From the NCBI RefSeq assembly GCF_010548375.1, contig NZ_JAAGLY010000007.1, positions 248,001-312,000 on the forward strand: a stretch of DNA of 64,000 nt, written 5' to 3'. Both the position numbers and the translations under genes were made by a program. The notes under the pieces are model-generated. The model was not told the DNA's origin and did not search any database. It worked only from the letters and a program-made list of their open reading frames with translations. This DNA comes from Streptomyces sp. SID13726 (GTDB lineage: Bacteria > Actinomycetota > Actinomycetes > Streptomycetales > Streptomycetaceae). Below, in pieces: positions 55,108-63,528 of this stretch; within the stretch, counting starts at the first letter, position 1; every line of letters begins with the position of its first letter.

Positions 55108-55725
55108 CTATTCCTGGGACGCCTGTGACCCGCGGGTCCGCCGCTCCAGATCGGCCCACACATCCGCCACGCGCTGCCGCAGCTCGTCCAGGGGTACGTC
55201 GTTGTCGATCACGACGTCCGCGATCTCCAGCCGCTTCTCGCGCGCCGCCTGCGCGGCCATACGCGCGCGTGCGTCCTGCTCGGTCATGCCGCGCAGCCGG
55301 ACGAGACGGTCGAGCTGGGTCTCGGGGCTCGCGTCGACGACGATCACGAGGTCGTACAGCGGGGCGAGGGAGTTCTCCGCGAGGAGCGGGACGTCGTGCA
55401 CGACGACGGCGTCCGGGGCGGCGGCGGACTCCAGCTCGCGGGACCGGGCGCCCACCAGCGGATGCACGATCGAGTTGAGTACGGCGAGCCGGTCCGGGTC
55501 GGCGAAGACGATCGAGCCCAGCTTGGGCCGGTCGAGGCCGCCGTCCTCGGCGAGCACGTCCTCGCCGAAGGCTTCCACGACCGCGGCGAGGCCGGGCGTC
55601 CCCGGTGCGACGACCTCGCGCGCGATACGGTCCGCGTCGATCAGGACAGCGCCCTGCTCCACGAGGAGCTTGGACACCTCACTCTTGCCGGCGCCGATAC
55701 CGCCGGTCAGGCCCACCTTCAGCAT
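55108..55725 (-). CDS. coaE: Dephospho-CoA kinase
   Basis: A 205-residue P-loop kinase that phosphorylates the 3'-hydroxyl of dephospho-CoA, the last step of coenzyme A synthesis. Walker A is GLTGGIGAGKSEVSK (residues 5-19). The substrate-binding DADRIAREVV is followed by a lid and CoA-binding region (VVHDVPLLAENSLAPLYDLVIVV, RMAAQAAREKRLEIADVVIDN). It lacks the C-terminal extension present in mycobacterial CoaE. The start is the ATG at 55725. It lies 58 bp after the PAC2-family gene on the same strand and before the TPR gene. Confidence 0.96.
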   Translation of the reverse strand: MLKVGLTGGIGAGKSEVSKLLVEQGAVLIDADRIAREVVAPGTPGLAAVVEAFGEDVLAEDGGLDRPKLGSIVFADPDRLAVLNSIVHPLVGARSRELESAAAPDAVVVHDVPLLAENSLAPLYDLVIVVDASPETQLDRLVRLRGMTEQDARARMAAQAAREKRLEIADVVIDNDVPLDELRQRVADVWADLERRTRGSQASQE

Positions 55726-55783
55726 GGGCCGAAGCTTAGGGCGCGCCGGTGCCGGCGCACCCCACCGGGCCACCTCACCGGGC

Positions 55784-56722
55784 TCAGTTGTCGCCTTCGC
55801 GCTCCGCGAGGAAACGCTCGAACTCCAGGCCGATCTCGTCCGCCGACGGGATGTCCACCGGCTCCGCGAGCATGTTGCCCCTGGTCTCCGACCCGGCCGC
55901 CGCGTCGTACTGGTGCTCAAGGCCCTGGACAAGGGCCACGAGATCCTCGTCGCCCTCCTGGACCTGGCGGTCGATCTCGGTCTGGGTGCGGTGCGCGTCG
56001 GTGCGCAGGGCGTGCGCGATACCGGGCAGGACCATGCCGGTGGCGGCCGTGATGGCCTCCAGGACGGTCAGGGCCGCGTCCGGGTACGGCGAGCGCGCGA
56101 TGTAGTGCGGGACGTGCGCCGCGACGCCCAGGACGTCGTGACCGGCCTCCATGAGCCGGTACTCGACCAGGGCCTCGGCGCTGCCGGGCACCTGCGCCTC
56201 GTCGAAGGGGCTGCGGTGTCCTGGCACGAGGTCGTGCCGGTTGCCGTGCGGGGTGAGCCCGACGGGGCGGGTGTGCGGGACGCCCATGGGGATGCCGTGG
56301 AAGTTCACGGACAGCCGCACCCCGAGCCGCTCCACGATCTGCTGGACCGCCGCGGCGAAGCGCTCCCACTCCACGTCCGGCTCCGGCCCCGACAGCAGCA
56401 GGAAGGGCGCCCCGGTGGCGTCCTGCACGAGCCGCACCTCCAGCGTGGGCTCCTCGTACTCGGTCCACCGGTCGCGCTTGAATGTCAACAGCGGGCGGCG
56501 GGCCCGGTAGTCCACGAGCCGGTCGTGGTCGAAGCGGGCCACGACCTGGTGGGGCAGCGAGTCGAGCAGCCGGTCGACGATCTGGTCGCCGGTCTCGCCC
56601 GCGTCGATGTATCCGTCGAAGTGGTAGAGCATGACAAGACCGGCCGACTCCTGCGCGAGCGCCATGTCGACAACGGCGAGGCCCTTAGGCTCCCATGCGT
56701 ACAAACCCTGCGGATCAAGCAC
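55784..56722 (-). CDS. PAC2-family protein (proteasome-assembly chaperone-like)
   Basis: A 312-residue protein of the PAC2 family, related in fold to eukaryotic proteasome assembly chaperones; the actinobacterial role is unclear. Characteristic segments are LVMLYHFDGYIDAGETGDQIVDRLLDSLPHQVVARFDHDRLVDYRARRP, PFLLLSGPEPDVEWERFA, VNFHGIPMGVPHTRP and GVAAHVPHYIARSPYPDAALTVLEAI. The GTG at 56722 is preceded by GAGGAGGAGCGG. It is separated from rpsA by a terminator and leads the coaE-TPR stretch. Confidence 0.9.
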   Translation of the reverse strand: MLDPQGLYAWEPKGLAVVDMALAQESAGLVMLYHFDGYIDAGETGDQIVDRLLDSLPHQVVARFDHDRLVDYRARRPLLTFKRDRWTEYEEPTLEVRLVQDATGAPFLLLSGPEPDVEWERFAAAVQQIVERLGVRLSVNFHGIPMGVPHTRPVGLTPHGNRHDLVPGHRSPFDEAQVPGSAEALVEYRLMEAGHDVLGVAAHVPHYIARSPYPDAALTVLEAITAATGMVLPGIAHALRTDAHRTQTEIDRQVQEGDEDLVALVQGLEHQYDAAAGSETRGNMLAEPVDIPSADEIGLEFERFLAEREGDN

Positions 56723-56849
56723 AGTGACCGCTCCTCCTCGTGTTCATACGCTTCAACACGCCTTGAAACAGCGGCATTCCCACCCGGGCCCCTGATCAGC
56801 CCATCTCTTACGGCCTTTTCATGTCGGGGGTATGCAGAACGCGCCCGGT

Positions 56850-56894
56850 AGGGGCGCGGGGAACTGCGCGACAAGCCCCCACCGGCGGTCAGCC
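56850..56894. repeat. Streptomyces dispersed intergenic repeat (GGGGCGCGGGGAACTGCGCG type)
   Basis: The segment with GGGGCGCGGGGAACTGCGCG followed by ACAAGCCCCCACCGG is, from my knowledge of streptomycete genomes, one of many near-identical intergenic copies. It lies between the rpsA terminator and the PAC2 gene. Only one copy is visible in this window, so repetitiveness cannot be shown here. Confidence 0.5.
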
Positions 56895-56915
56895 AAAACA
56901 CAAGCCCGCACAGCA

Positions 56916-56951
56916 CTGAAGGACCGCACCTCGAAAGGTACGGCCCTTCAG
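56916..56951 (-). terminator. rpsA terminator
   Basis: CTGAAGGACCG (56916-56926) pairs with CGGCCCTTCAG (56941-56951) with one mismatch, extended inward by ACC/GGT around a small loop. It lies 30 bp past the rpsA stop. Confidence 0.8.
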
Positions 56952-56980
56952 TTACCGGCTAAGCCTCAGCGAGCCAGCAT

Positions 56981-58483
56981 TCAGCTCTGCCCACCGGCCA
57001 GCTTCTCACGCAGCGCGGCGAGCGCCTCGTCCGAAGCCAGCGCGCCGGAGGTGTCCGCACCCTCGGAGGAGTACGAACCGCCACCGCCACCCGCGGCCGG
57101 AGCCGCGCCCGCGGCGTCCCCGCCCTCGGCGGCGGCAGCCGCGTCGGCCTCACGGGACTTGATGACCTGGGCCTGGTGCTGCTCGAAGCGCGTCTGCGCC
57201 TCGGCGTACTGGTTCTCCCAGACCTCACGCTGCGACTCGAAGCCCTCGAGCCAGTCGTTGGTCTCGGGGTCGAAGCCCTCGGGGTAGATGTAGTTGCCCT
57301 GGTCGTCGTACGACGCGGCCATGCCGTACAGGGTCGGGTCGAACTCGACCGAGGCCGGGTCGGCACCGAAGGACTCGTTGGCCTGCTTCAGCGAGAGGCT
57401 GATGCGGCGGCGCTCGAGGTCGATGTCGATGACCTTGACGAAGATCTCGTCGTTGACCTGGACGACCTGCTCCGGGATCTCCACGTGGCGCTCGGCCAGC
57501 TCGGAGATGTGGACCAGACCCTCGATGCCCTCGTCCACGCGGACGAACGCACCGAACGGAACCAGCTTCGTGACCTTGCCGGGCACGACCTGGCCGATCT
57601 GGTGGGTCCGGGCGAACTGCTGCCACGGGTCTTCCTGCGTCGCCTTCAGCGACAGGGAGACACGCTCGCGGTCCATGTCGACGTCGAGGACCTCGACGGT
57701 GACTTCCTGGCCGACCTCGACAACCTCGGAGGGGTGGTCGATGTGCTTCCAGGAGAGCTCGGAGACGTGGACCAGACCGTCGACGCCACCCAGGTCCACG
57801 AAGGCACCGAAGTTGACGATCGAGGAGACGACGCCGGAACGGACCTGACCCTTCTGGAGGGTCGTGAGGAACGTCTGGCGGACCTCGGACTGGGTCTGCT
57901 CCAGCCAGGCACGGCGGGACAGGACCACGTTGTTGCGGTTCTTGTCCAGCTCGATGATCTTCGCCTCGAGCTCCTTGCCCACGTAGGGCTGGAGGTCGCG
58001 GACGCGGCGCATCTCGACCAGGGAGGCCGGGAGGAAGCCACGGAGGCCGATGTCGAGGATGAGACCACCCTTGACGACCTCGATGACGGTACCGGTGACG
58101 ATGCCGTCCTCTTCCTTGATCTTCTCGATGGTGCCCCAGGCGCGCTCGTACTGGGCGCGCTTCTTCGAGAGGATCAGGCGGCCTTCCTTGTCCTCCTTCT
58201 GGAGAACAAGGGCTTCGATCTCGTCACCGACGGCGACGACCTCGTTGGGGTCGACGTCGTGCTTGATCGAGAGCTCGCGGCTCGGGATGACACCTTCGGT
58301 CTTGTAACCGATGTCGAGGAGAACCTCGTCCCGGTCAACCTTGACGATGACGCCGTCGACGATGTCGCCATCGTTGAAGTACTTGATCGTCTCGTCGATA
58401 GCGGCGAGGAAAGCTTCCTCGTTACCGATGTCGTTGACCGCAACCTGCGGGGTGGTGGCGGTGGTCTCGGTGCTGCTCGTCAT
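56981..58483 (-). CDS. rpsA: 30S ribosomal protein S1
   Basis: A 500-residue RNA-binding ribosomal protein with four S1 repeats (about 35-105, 122-188, 209-278, 294-364), each with the G-x-V/F and LVHVSELSWKHI or GLVHISELAERHV cores. The first two repeats mediate ribosome docking (MTSSTETTATTPQVAVNDIGNEEAFLAAIDETI at the N-terminus). The C-terminal 130 residues are actinobacteria-specific: NYIYPEGFDPETNDWLEGFESQ, then an Ala/Gly-rich low-complexity tail. The start is the ATG at 58483. It has a sigma-70-type promoter and a leader of about 190 nt, in which S1 proteins often autoregulate, and it is followed by a terminator, so it is monocistronic. Confidence 0.98.
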   Translation of the reverse strand: MTSSTETTATTPQVAVNDIGNEEAFLAAIDETIKYFNDGDIVDGVIVKVDRDEVLLDIGYKTEGVIPSRELSIKHDVDPNEVVAVGDEIEALVLQKEDKEGRLILSKKRAQYERAWGTIEKIKEEDGIVTGTVIEVVKGGLILDIGLRGFLPASLVEMRRVRDLQPYVGKELEAKIIELDKNRNNVVLSRRAWLEQTQSEVRQTFLTTLQKGQVRSGVVSSIVNFGAFVDLGGVDGLVHVSELSWKHIDHPSEVVEVGQEVTVEVLDVDMDRERVSLSLKATQEDPWQQFARTHQIGQVVPGKVTKLVPFGAFVRVDEGIEGLVHISELAERHVEIPEQVVQVNDEIFVKVIDIDLERRRISLSLKQANESFGADPASVEFDPTLYGMAASYDDQGNYIYPEGFDPETNDWLEGFESQREVWENQYAEAQTRFEQHQAQVIKSREADAAAAAEGGDAAGAAPAAGGGGGSYSSEGADTSGALASDEALAALREKLAGGQS

Positions 58484-58682
58484 GTGGGAAAGGGCTCCGG
58501 TACGGACATTGAAGTCGTAGGTACTGCTACGCCGGGAGCCCGTGTCGCTCTGAAGAAGCCGGACAGCCAAGGAAGCGCCACATTGGATGAATCCGGTGGC
58601 GCCTCGAAAACCGAGGGGACATACGACAGATGCGAGCGCAGCCTGCTACGTCTGAGGTGCGCAGGCCCGCAGCGCAACTTGT

Positions 58683-58711
58683 AGCATACGGGGGCAGCCG
58701 GACAGGGTCAA
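58683..58711 (-). promoter_or_regulatory. Sigma-70 (HrdB-type) promoter of rpsA
   Basis: On the minus strand TTGACC (58706-58711), 17-bp spacer, TATGCT (58683-58688): a near-consensus vegetative promoter. The predicted start gives a leader of about 190 nt. The whole 58484-58839 gap (356 bp) contains only this promoter, the rpsA leader and the start region of the divergent methyltransferase. Confidence 0.8.
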
Positions 58712-58839
58712 TGCGCGAAGGCGCACACCCGGGGCGGATCGCCGCATACCCGGCACAAAACCTGTCTCACGAGGCCACGCGCGCGTGACAGCGCCCCATT
58801 TATGACGGCCGCCGTGGACGGGTTGGACGGAAGAGTACG

Positions 58840-59688
58840 ACGAGGGAGCCGATCATCCAAGAGCCCGCATCACACCAGCAGGCGGCCGACCCGGACGCCG
58901 GGTCGGAGGCCACCCGGCGCGACGCCGACGTCACCGAGAGCGCCCGCGCCAACCGCGGCTGGTGGGACCGCAACGCGGACGAGTACCAGGTCGAGCACGG
59001 CACGTTCCTCGGCGACGACCGCTTCGTGTGGGGCCCCGAGGGTCTCGACGAGGTGGAGGCCGAACTGCTGGGCCCGCCCGAGGACCTCAAGGGCAGGGAC
59101 GTCCTGGAGATCGGCGCAGGCGCGGCCCAGTGCGCGCGCTGGCTGCAGGCGCAGGGCGCCCGCCCGGTCGCCCTCGACATCTCCCACCGCCAGCTCCAGC
59201 ACGCCCTGCGCATCGGTACGTCCTTCCCCCTGGTGTGCGCCGACGCGGGCGCGCTCCCCTTCGCGGACGGTTCCTTCGACCTGGCGTGCTCGGCGTACGG
59301 CGCCCTGCCGTTCGTCGCCGATCCGGTGCTGGTCCTCAAGGAGGTGCGCCGAGTCCTGCGCCCGGGCGGCCGGTTCGTCTTCTCGGTCACGCACCCGATC
59401 CGCTGGGCCTTCCCGGACGAGCCCGGCCCCGAGGGCCTGTCCGTCTCCTCCTCGTACTTCGACCGCACCCCGTACGTCGAGCAGGACGAGAACGGCGACG
59501 CGGTCTACGTAGAGCACCACCGCACGATCGGCGACCGGGTCCGCGACGTGGTCGCCGGCGGCTTCCGCCTCGTCGACCTGGTCGAACCGGAGTGGCCGGC
59601 CTGGAACACCTCGGAGTGGGGCGGCTGGTCCCCCCTGCGCGGCAACCTCATCCCGGGCTCGGCGATCTTCGTGTGCGAACGGGACTGA
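58840..59688 (+). CDS. Class I SAM-dependent methyltransferase with no canonical start codon
   Basis: A methyltransferase of about 282 residues. The conserved N-terminus TESARANRGWWDRNADEYQVEHGTFLGDDRF precedes motif I (DVLEIGAGAAQCARWLQAQGA), strand 2 acid (VALDISHRQLQHAL), motif IV (FDLACSAYGALPFVADP) and LRPGGRFVFSVTHPIRWAFPDEPGPEGLSVSSSYFDRTPY. The frame is open from 58789, but the first ATG/GTG/TTG in frame is the GTG at 59026, which would delete the conserved N-terminus. I place the start provisionally at the ACG at 58840 (ACG AGG GAG CCG), four bases after GGAAGAG. The substrate is unknown. hrpB follows 39 bp downstream. Confidence 0.75.
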   Translation, partial: TREPIIQEPASHQQAADPDAGSEATRRDADVTESARANRGWWDRNADEYQVEHGTFLGDDRFVWGPEGLDEVEAELLGPPEDLKGRDVLEIGAGAAQCARWLQAQGARPVALDISHRQLQHALRIGTSFPLVCADAGALPFADGSFDLACSAYGALPFVADPVLVLKEVRRVLRPGGRFVFSVTHPIRWAFPDEPGPEGLSVSSSYFDRTPYVEQDENGDAVYVEHHRTIGDRVRDVVAGGFRLVDLVEPEWPAWNTSEWGGWSPLRGNLIPGSAIFVCERD

Positions 59689-59727
59689 CGTAAGCGCGCG
59701 TTCGGGCGGCCGTACGACACTGGGGTC

Positions 59728-62253
59728 GTGATCCGCTACGACGCCCTCGCCGCCCTTCCCGTGCACAGTGCCCTGCCCGCGCTGGGCGACGCCCTGGAGG
59801 GACACGGCACGGCGGTCCTCGTGGCGCCGCCGGGCACCGGCAAGACGACCCTCGTCCCGCTGGTGCTGGCGGGTCTCCTGGACGAGGGCGCGCCCGCGCG
59901 GAAGGTCGTCGTCGCCGAGCCCCGCCGGATCGCCGCCCGCGCGGCCGCCCGGCGGATGGCGTGGCTGCTGGGCGAGAAGGCCGGCGAGAGCGTCGGCTAC
60001 ACCGTGCGCGGCGAGCGGGTGGTCGGGCGGCACACGCGCGTGGAGGTCGTCACGACGGGTGTGCTGCTCCAACGGCTTCAGCGCGACCAGGAGTTGGCGG
60101 GCGTCGACGTGGTGGTGCTCGACGAGTGCCACGAGCGTCATCTGGACGCGGACACCACGGCGGCCTTCCTGTGGGACGTACGGCAGACCCTGCGCCCTGA
60201 GCTGCGTCTGGTGGCCGCGTCCGCGACGACCGACGCGCAGGGATGGGCCCGGCTGCTGGGCGACGCCCCCGTGGTCGAGGCGGAGGGCGTCTCGCATCCC
60301 GTGGAGGTCGTGTGGGCGCCCCCGACTCGCCCCGTACGGCCGCCGCACGGCATGCGGGTGGATCCGGCGCTGCTCACGCATGTGGCGTCGGTCGTACGGC
60401 GGGCCCTGTCCGAGCGGGACGGGGACGTGCTGTGCTTCCTGCCCGGTGTGGGCGAGATCGCGCGCGTGGCGGGGCAGTTGGGGAGCCTCGGGGACGTGGA
60501 GGTGCTCCAGGTCCACGGCCGGGCCCCGGCGGCCGTGCAGGACGCGGTGCTGGCGGGCGGGGAGCGGCGCCGGGTGGTCCTGGCGACCTCCGTGGCCGAG
60601 TCGTCGTTGACCGTGCCGGGCGTGCGGGTGGTCGTCGACTCGGGGCTCGCGCGGGAGCCGCGTGTCGACCACGCGCGCGGGTTGAGCGCGCTGGCGACGG
60701 TACGGGCCTCGCAGGCGGCCGGGCGGCAGCGGGCGGGCCGGGCCGGACGTGAGGCGCCGGGTGCGGTGTACCGGTGCTGGGCGGAGGCCGAGGACGCCCG
60801 TCTGCCGCGTTTCCCGGCGCCGGAGATCAAGGTGGCCGACCTGACGGCGTTCGCGCTCCAGGCGGCCTGCTGGGGCGATCCGGAGGCGTCCGGGCTCGCG
60901 CTGCTTGATCCGCCGCCGGGCGGGGCGATGGCGGCGGCGCGGGCCGCTCTCGCGGCGGTGGACGCGGTGGACCCGGCCGGGCGGGCGACCGGGCGGGGTG
61001 TCCGGCTGGCGCGGCTGGGGCTGCATCCGCGGGTCGGGCGGGCGTTGCTGGACGCGGCCGCGTCGGTCGGGGGCGAGCGGGCCGCCGAGGTCGTCGCGCT
61101 GCTGAGCGAGGAGGCGCCGCGGGGGTACGGGGAGGATCTCGTGGGCGCGTTGCGGACCGCCCGGCGCGGGAGCGACGCCTACGCGGCGCGGTGGCGGTCG
61201 GAGGTGCGCCGGCTGCGGGCCCTCGCGCCGGAGTCCACGCAGCCGCCCGCCCCGGGTGCCCCTCGGCCGCCCTCCTCCGGCGAGGACGCCGTCGCCGGGC
61301 TCGTGGCGGCTCTCGCGTTCCCCGAACGGGTGGCCAGAGCCGACGGCGGCTCCTACCTCATGGCCTCCGGGACCCGCGCGGAGCTCTCCGACGGCTCCCC
61401 GCTGCGCGGCGCCCCCTGGATCGCCGTCGCCGTGGCGGACCGTCCCGTGGGAAAGGGCCACGCGCGTGTGCAGCTCGCCGCCGCGATCGACGAGGACACG
61501 GCAAGGTCGGCCGCAACCGCTTTCCACTCCGAGGCGCAGGAGGTCCACTGGGCCGACGGGGACGTGGTGGCACGGCGGGTGGAGCGGCTGGGCGCGATCG
61601 AACTCACGGCACGGCCGCTGAAGGACGCCGACCCCGTCCTCGTACGCGAGGCGGTTGTGGAAGGGCTCCGGCAGGAAGGGCTGCGGCTGCTGCGCTGGAC
61701 GCCCGACGCCGACGTACTGCGGCAGCGGCTCGCGTTCCTGCGCCACCACCTCGGCGACCCGTGGCCGGAGGTCTCCGAGGACGCGCTCCACGCGCGCGTG
61801 GACGAGTGGCTGGAGCCGGAGCTGAGCCGGGCCCGGCGCAGGGCGGACCTCGCGCGCATCGACGCCGGAGCGGCGCTCCGGCGGCTCCTGCCGTGGGCCT
61901 CCGGCGAGGCCGCGCGGCTGGACGAGCTGGCGCCCGAGCGGATGGCCGTACCGAGTGGGTCCAGAATCCGGATCGACTACGGCAACCCCGAACAGCCGGT
62001 CCTCGCGGTGAAGTTGCAGGAGATGTTCGGGCTCCAGACCTCACCGGAGATCGCCGGCGTGCCGCTCCTGGTCCATCTGCTGTCCCCCGCCGGTCGGCCC
62101 GCCGCCGTCACGGCCGACCTCGCCTCCTTCTGGAAGGACGGCTACAAGGGCGTACGGGCGGAGTTGCGCGGCCGGTATCCGAAGCATCCGTGGCCGGAGG
62201 ACCCGGCGGGCGCCGAGGCTACGCGGTTCACGAACGCGCGGCTCAGGCGCTGA
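59728..62253 (+). CDS. hrpB: ATP-dependent helicase HrpB
   Basis: An 841-residue DEAH-type RNA helicase. Walker A is APPGTGKTTLVPL, motif Ia is VAEPRRIAARAAARRMAWLL, the DEAH box reads DECHERHLD, motif III is ASATT, and motif VI is QAAGRQRAGRAGR. Then come the helicase-associated HA2/OB regions and the HrpB-specific C-terminal domain (RIDYGNPEQPVLAVKLQEMFGLQTSPEIAGVPLLVHLLSPAGRPAAVTADLASFWKDGYKGVRAELRGRYPKHPWPEDP), characteristic of the family. The GTG at 59728 is the start. Its last ten or so bases overlap the convergent DUF3068 gene. Its cellular RNA targets are unknown. Confidence 0.95.
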   Translation: MIRYDALAALPVHSALPALGDALEGHGTAVLVAPPGTGKTTLVPLVLAGLLDEGAPARKVVVAEPRRIAARAAARRMAWLLGEKAGESVGYTVRGERVVGRHTRVEVVTTGVLLQRLQRDQELAGVDVVVLDECHERHLDADTTAAFLWDVRQTLRPELRLVAASATTDAQGWARLLGDAPVVEAEGVSHPVEVVWAPPTRPVRPPHGMRVDPALLTHVASVVRRALSERDGDVLCFLPGVGEIARVAGQLGSLGDVEVLQVHGRAPAAVQDAVLAGGERRRVVLATSVAESSLTVPGVRVVVDSGLAREPRVDHARGLSALATVRASQAAGRQRAGRAGREAPGAVYRCWAEAEDARLPRFPAPEIKVADLTAFALQAACWGDPEASGLALLDPPPGGAMAAARAALAAVDAVDPAGRATGRGVRLARLGLHPRVGRALLDAAASVGGERAAEVVALLSEEAPRGYGEDLVGALRTARRGSDAYAARWRSEVRRLRALAPESTQPPAPGAPRPPSSGEDAVAGLVAALAFPERVARADGGSYLMASGTRAELSDGSPLRGAPWIAVAVADRPVGKGHARVQLAAAIDEDTARSAATAFHSEAQEVHWADGDVVARRVERLGAIELTARPLKDADPVLVREAVVEGLRQEGLRLLRWTPDADVLRQRLAFLRHHLGDPWPEVSEDALHARVDEWLEPELSRARRRADLARIDAGAALRRLLPWASGEAARLDELAPERMAVPSGSRIRIDYGNPEQPVLAVKLQEMFGLQTSPEIAGVPLLVHLLSPAGRPAAVTADLASFWKDGYKGVRAELRGRYPKHPWPEDPAGAEATRFTNARLRR

Positions 62254-63226
62254 CGGGCTCGGGGGCGTCCGCCTTCACCGGGACCGGGCGGCGGCTCCGG
62301 GCCTCCAGCCACAGGGCGAGGGCCAGCAGGAGGACGCCCAGGGTGAGGAAGCCCCAGGGGAGGTACGACGTCATCAGCAGGACGAGCAGGCGGTTGGACT
62401 TGACCAGGTCGACCGTGTGCTCGATGTAGTCCTCGCGCATCTTCACGTGCCCGGCGAACGCGGTGACCTTCTCACGGCCGCCCAGGAGGGAGCCGCCGCG
62501 CAGCTCCTCCTTGTGGATCTCCTCACCGTAGACGGGGGCGCCGGTGAGGGGTTCGACCCAGAACTTGCGGACCGTGGTGTACCAGCGGGTGGTGCCGGTC
62601 TTGGCGACGGACTCGGGCGTGATGCCCTGCACGGGCATGGTCTTGGGGAAGGGCACCTTGGTCCACGGGATGGTCTGCTCGAAGTAGTAGACCTTCACCC
62701 CGCGGAAGGTCTGGGTGCCCTTGTAGTGGATGGGGTTGGTGGTGCGGGTCTGCGCGTCGAAGTACTCGTAGTCCCGTTTCTCGGTCAGGAAGGGCCACTT
62801 GAACTCGATGCCGGTGCGTTTGACGGGGTCGCCGTCGACCATCTCGCCGGGGGCGTGGACCGGGGCCTGGCTGTGGGCGTCGAAGATGTAGCGCTCGGGG
62901 ATCTCGGAGACCATCTTGCCGTCGGGGCCCTGGACGTACGACAGGCCGTCCCAGACGACGACGTCCCTCCCGGCCGTCTTCTCGATCTTCTCGGATGCCT
63001 CCACGTTGCCCTTGAGGGTCTGCACGATGGTGACCTTCGGGACCTGCTTCGCGGTCATCGTGCCGTAGTCGAGGAGGGTGGCGTCCTTCGCCTCCAGGAC
63101 CATGTCCTGGTACTGGTTCGCGGGGATCTTGGCCAGGCGCGGGAAGGCGTACCAGCGCAGCAGCGGGGACAGCGCCGCGAAGAACACGGCGAGGGCGAGC
63201 AGGACCAGGCTGGTCTTGCGGCGCAT
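62243..63226 (-). CDS. DUF3068 membrane-anchored exported protein
   Basis: A 327-residue protein of the actinobacterial DUF3068 family. The N-terminal membrane helix is SLVLLALAVFFAALSPLLRWYAFP, followed by a large extracytoplasmic domain (GRDVVVWDGLSYVQGPDGKMVSEIPERYIFDAHSQAP, FKWPFLTEKRDYEYFDAQTRTTNPIHYKGTQTFRGVKVYYFEQ, RWYTTVRKFWVEPLTGAPVYGEE). A second helix lies near the C-terminus (LLVLLMTSYLPWGFLTLGVLLLALALWL). Function unknown; relatives occur near cell-envelope and lipid genes. Its 3' end overlaps the convergent hrpB 3' end by 11 bp. The small gene at 63248 precedes it by 21 bp on the same strand, so they probably form an operon. Confidence 0.92.
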   Translation of the reverse strand: MRRKTSLVLLALAVFFAALSPLLRWYAFPRLAKIPANQYQDMVLEAKDATLLDYGTMTAKQVPKVTIVQTLKGNVEASEKIEKTAGRDVVVWDGLSYVQGPDGKMVSEIPERYIFDAHSQAPVHAPGEMVDGDPVKRTGIEFKWPFLTEKRDYEYFDAQTRTTNPIHYKGTQTFRGVKVYYFEQTIPWTKVPFPKTMPVQGITPESVAKTGTTRWYTTVRKFWVEPLTGAPVYGEEIHKEELRGGSLLGGREKVTAFAGHVKMREDYIEHTVDLVKSNRLLVLLMTSYLPWGFLTLGVLLLALALWLEARSRRPVPVKADAPEPVSA

Positions 63227-63247
63227 CTCGGCCTCCCGGGCGGACGG

Positions 63248-63382
63248 CTACGGGTGTGAGGGCACGGTCGTCAGCAGCGGTTTCGGGGACGTCCTGCCGG
63301 TCGGCTGCCCCATCGCGGTGATCGTGAGGACCAGGGCGAGCGCGACGGCGAGACCGGTCGCGGCGGCGATCAGGGCACGCAT
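63248..63382 (-). CDS. SPW_0924-type small membrane protein
   Basis: A 44-residue peptide: MRALIAAATGLAVALALVLT (one membrane helix), then a short Pro/Thr-rich outer tail. It matches the streptomycete small-protein family annotated SPW_0924. The ATG at 63382 has GGGGAGG at ideal distance. It lies just upstream of the DUF3068 gene on the same strand, suggesting joint expression or a shared complex. Confidence 0.75.
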   Translation of the reverse strand: MRALIAAATGLAVALALVLTITAMGQPTGRTSPKPLLTTVPSHP

Positions 63383-63474
63383 GTCTGCCTCCCCGCGGGC
63401 GGGAACTGATACATCGTCAGGTCCGGCACCGTAGCAACGGGCGGCCGAGATGAGAACACGTCGCACACAGACGG

Positions 63475-63510
63475 AGGGCGCCCTGTCCGCCGTAGCGGAA
63501 AGGACGCCCT
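63475..63510 (-). terminator. Strong hairpin after the partial secreted-protein gene
   Basis: Arms 63475-63490 (AGGGCGCCCTGTCCGC) and 63495-63510 pair at 14 of 16 positions around a CGTA loop. The hairpin lies just after the stop of the gene at 63529 on the minus strand and separates it from the small-peptide operon. Confidence 0.8.
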
Positions 63511-63528
63511 GCGAGGTGCCCGGGGTGC

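Noticed and set aside
58870..61791. 973-codon open frame antisense to the methyltransferase and hrpB
   Set aside because: Arg/Pro/Gly/His-rich low-complexity translation with no domain; it mirrors the codon bias of the real plus-strand genes.
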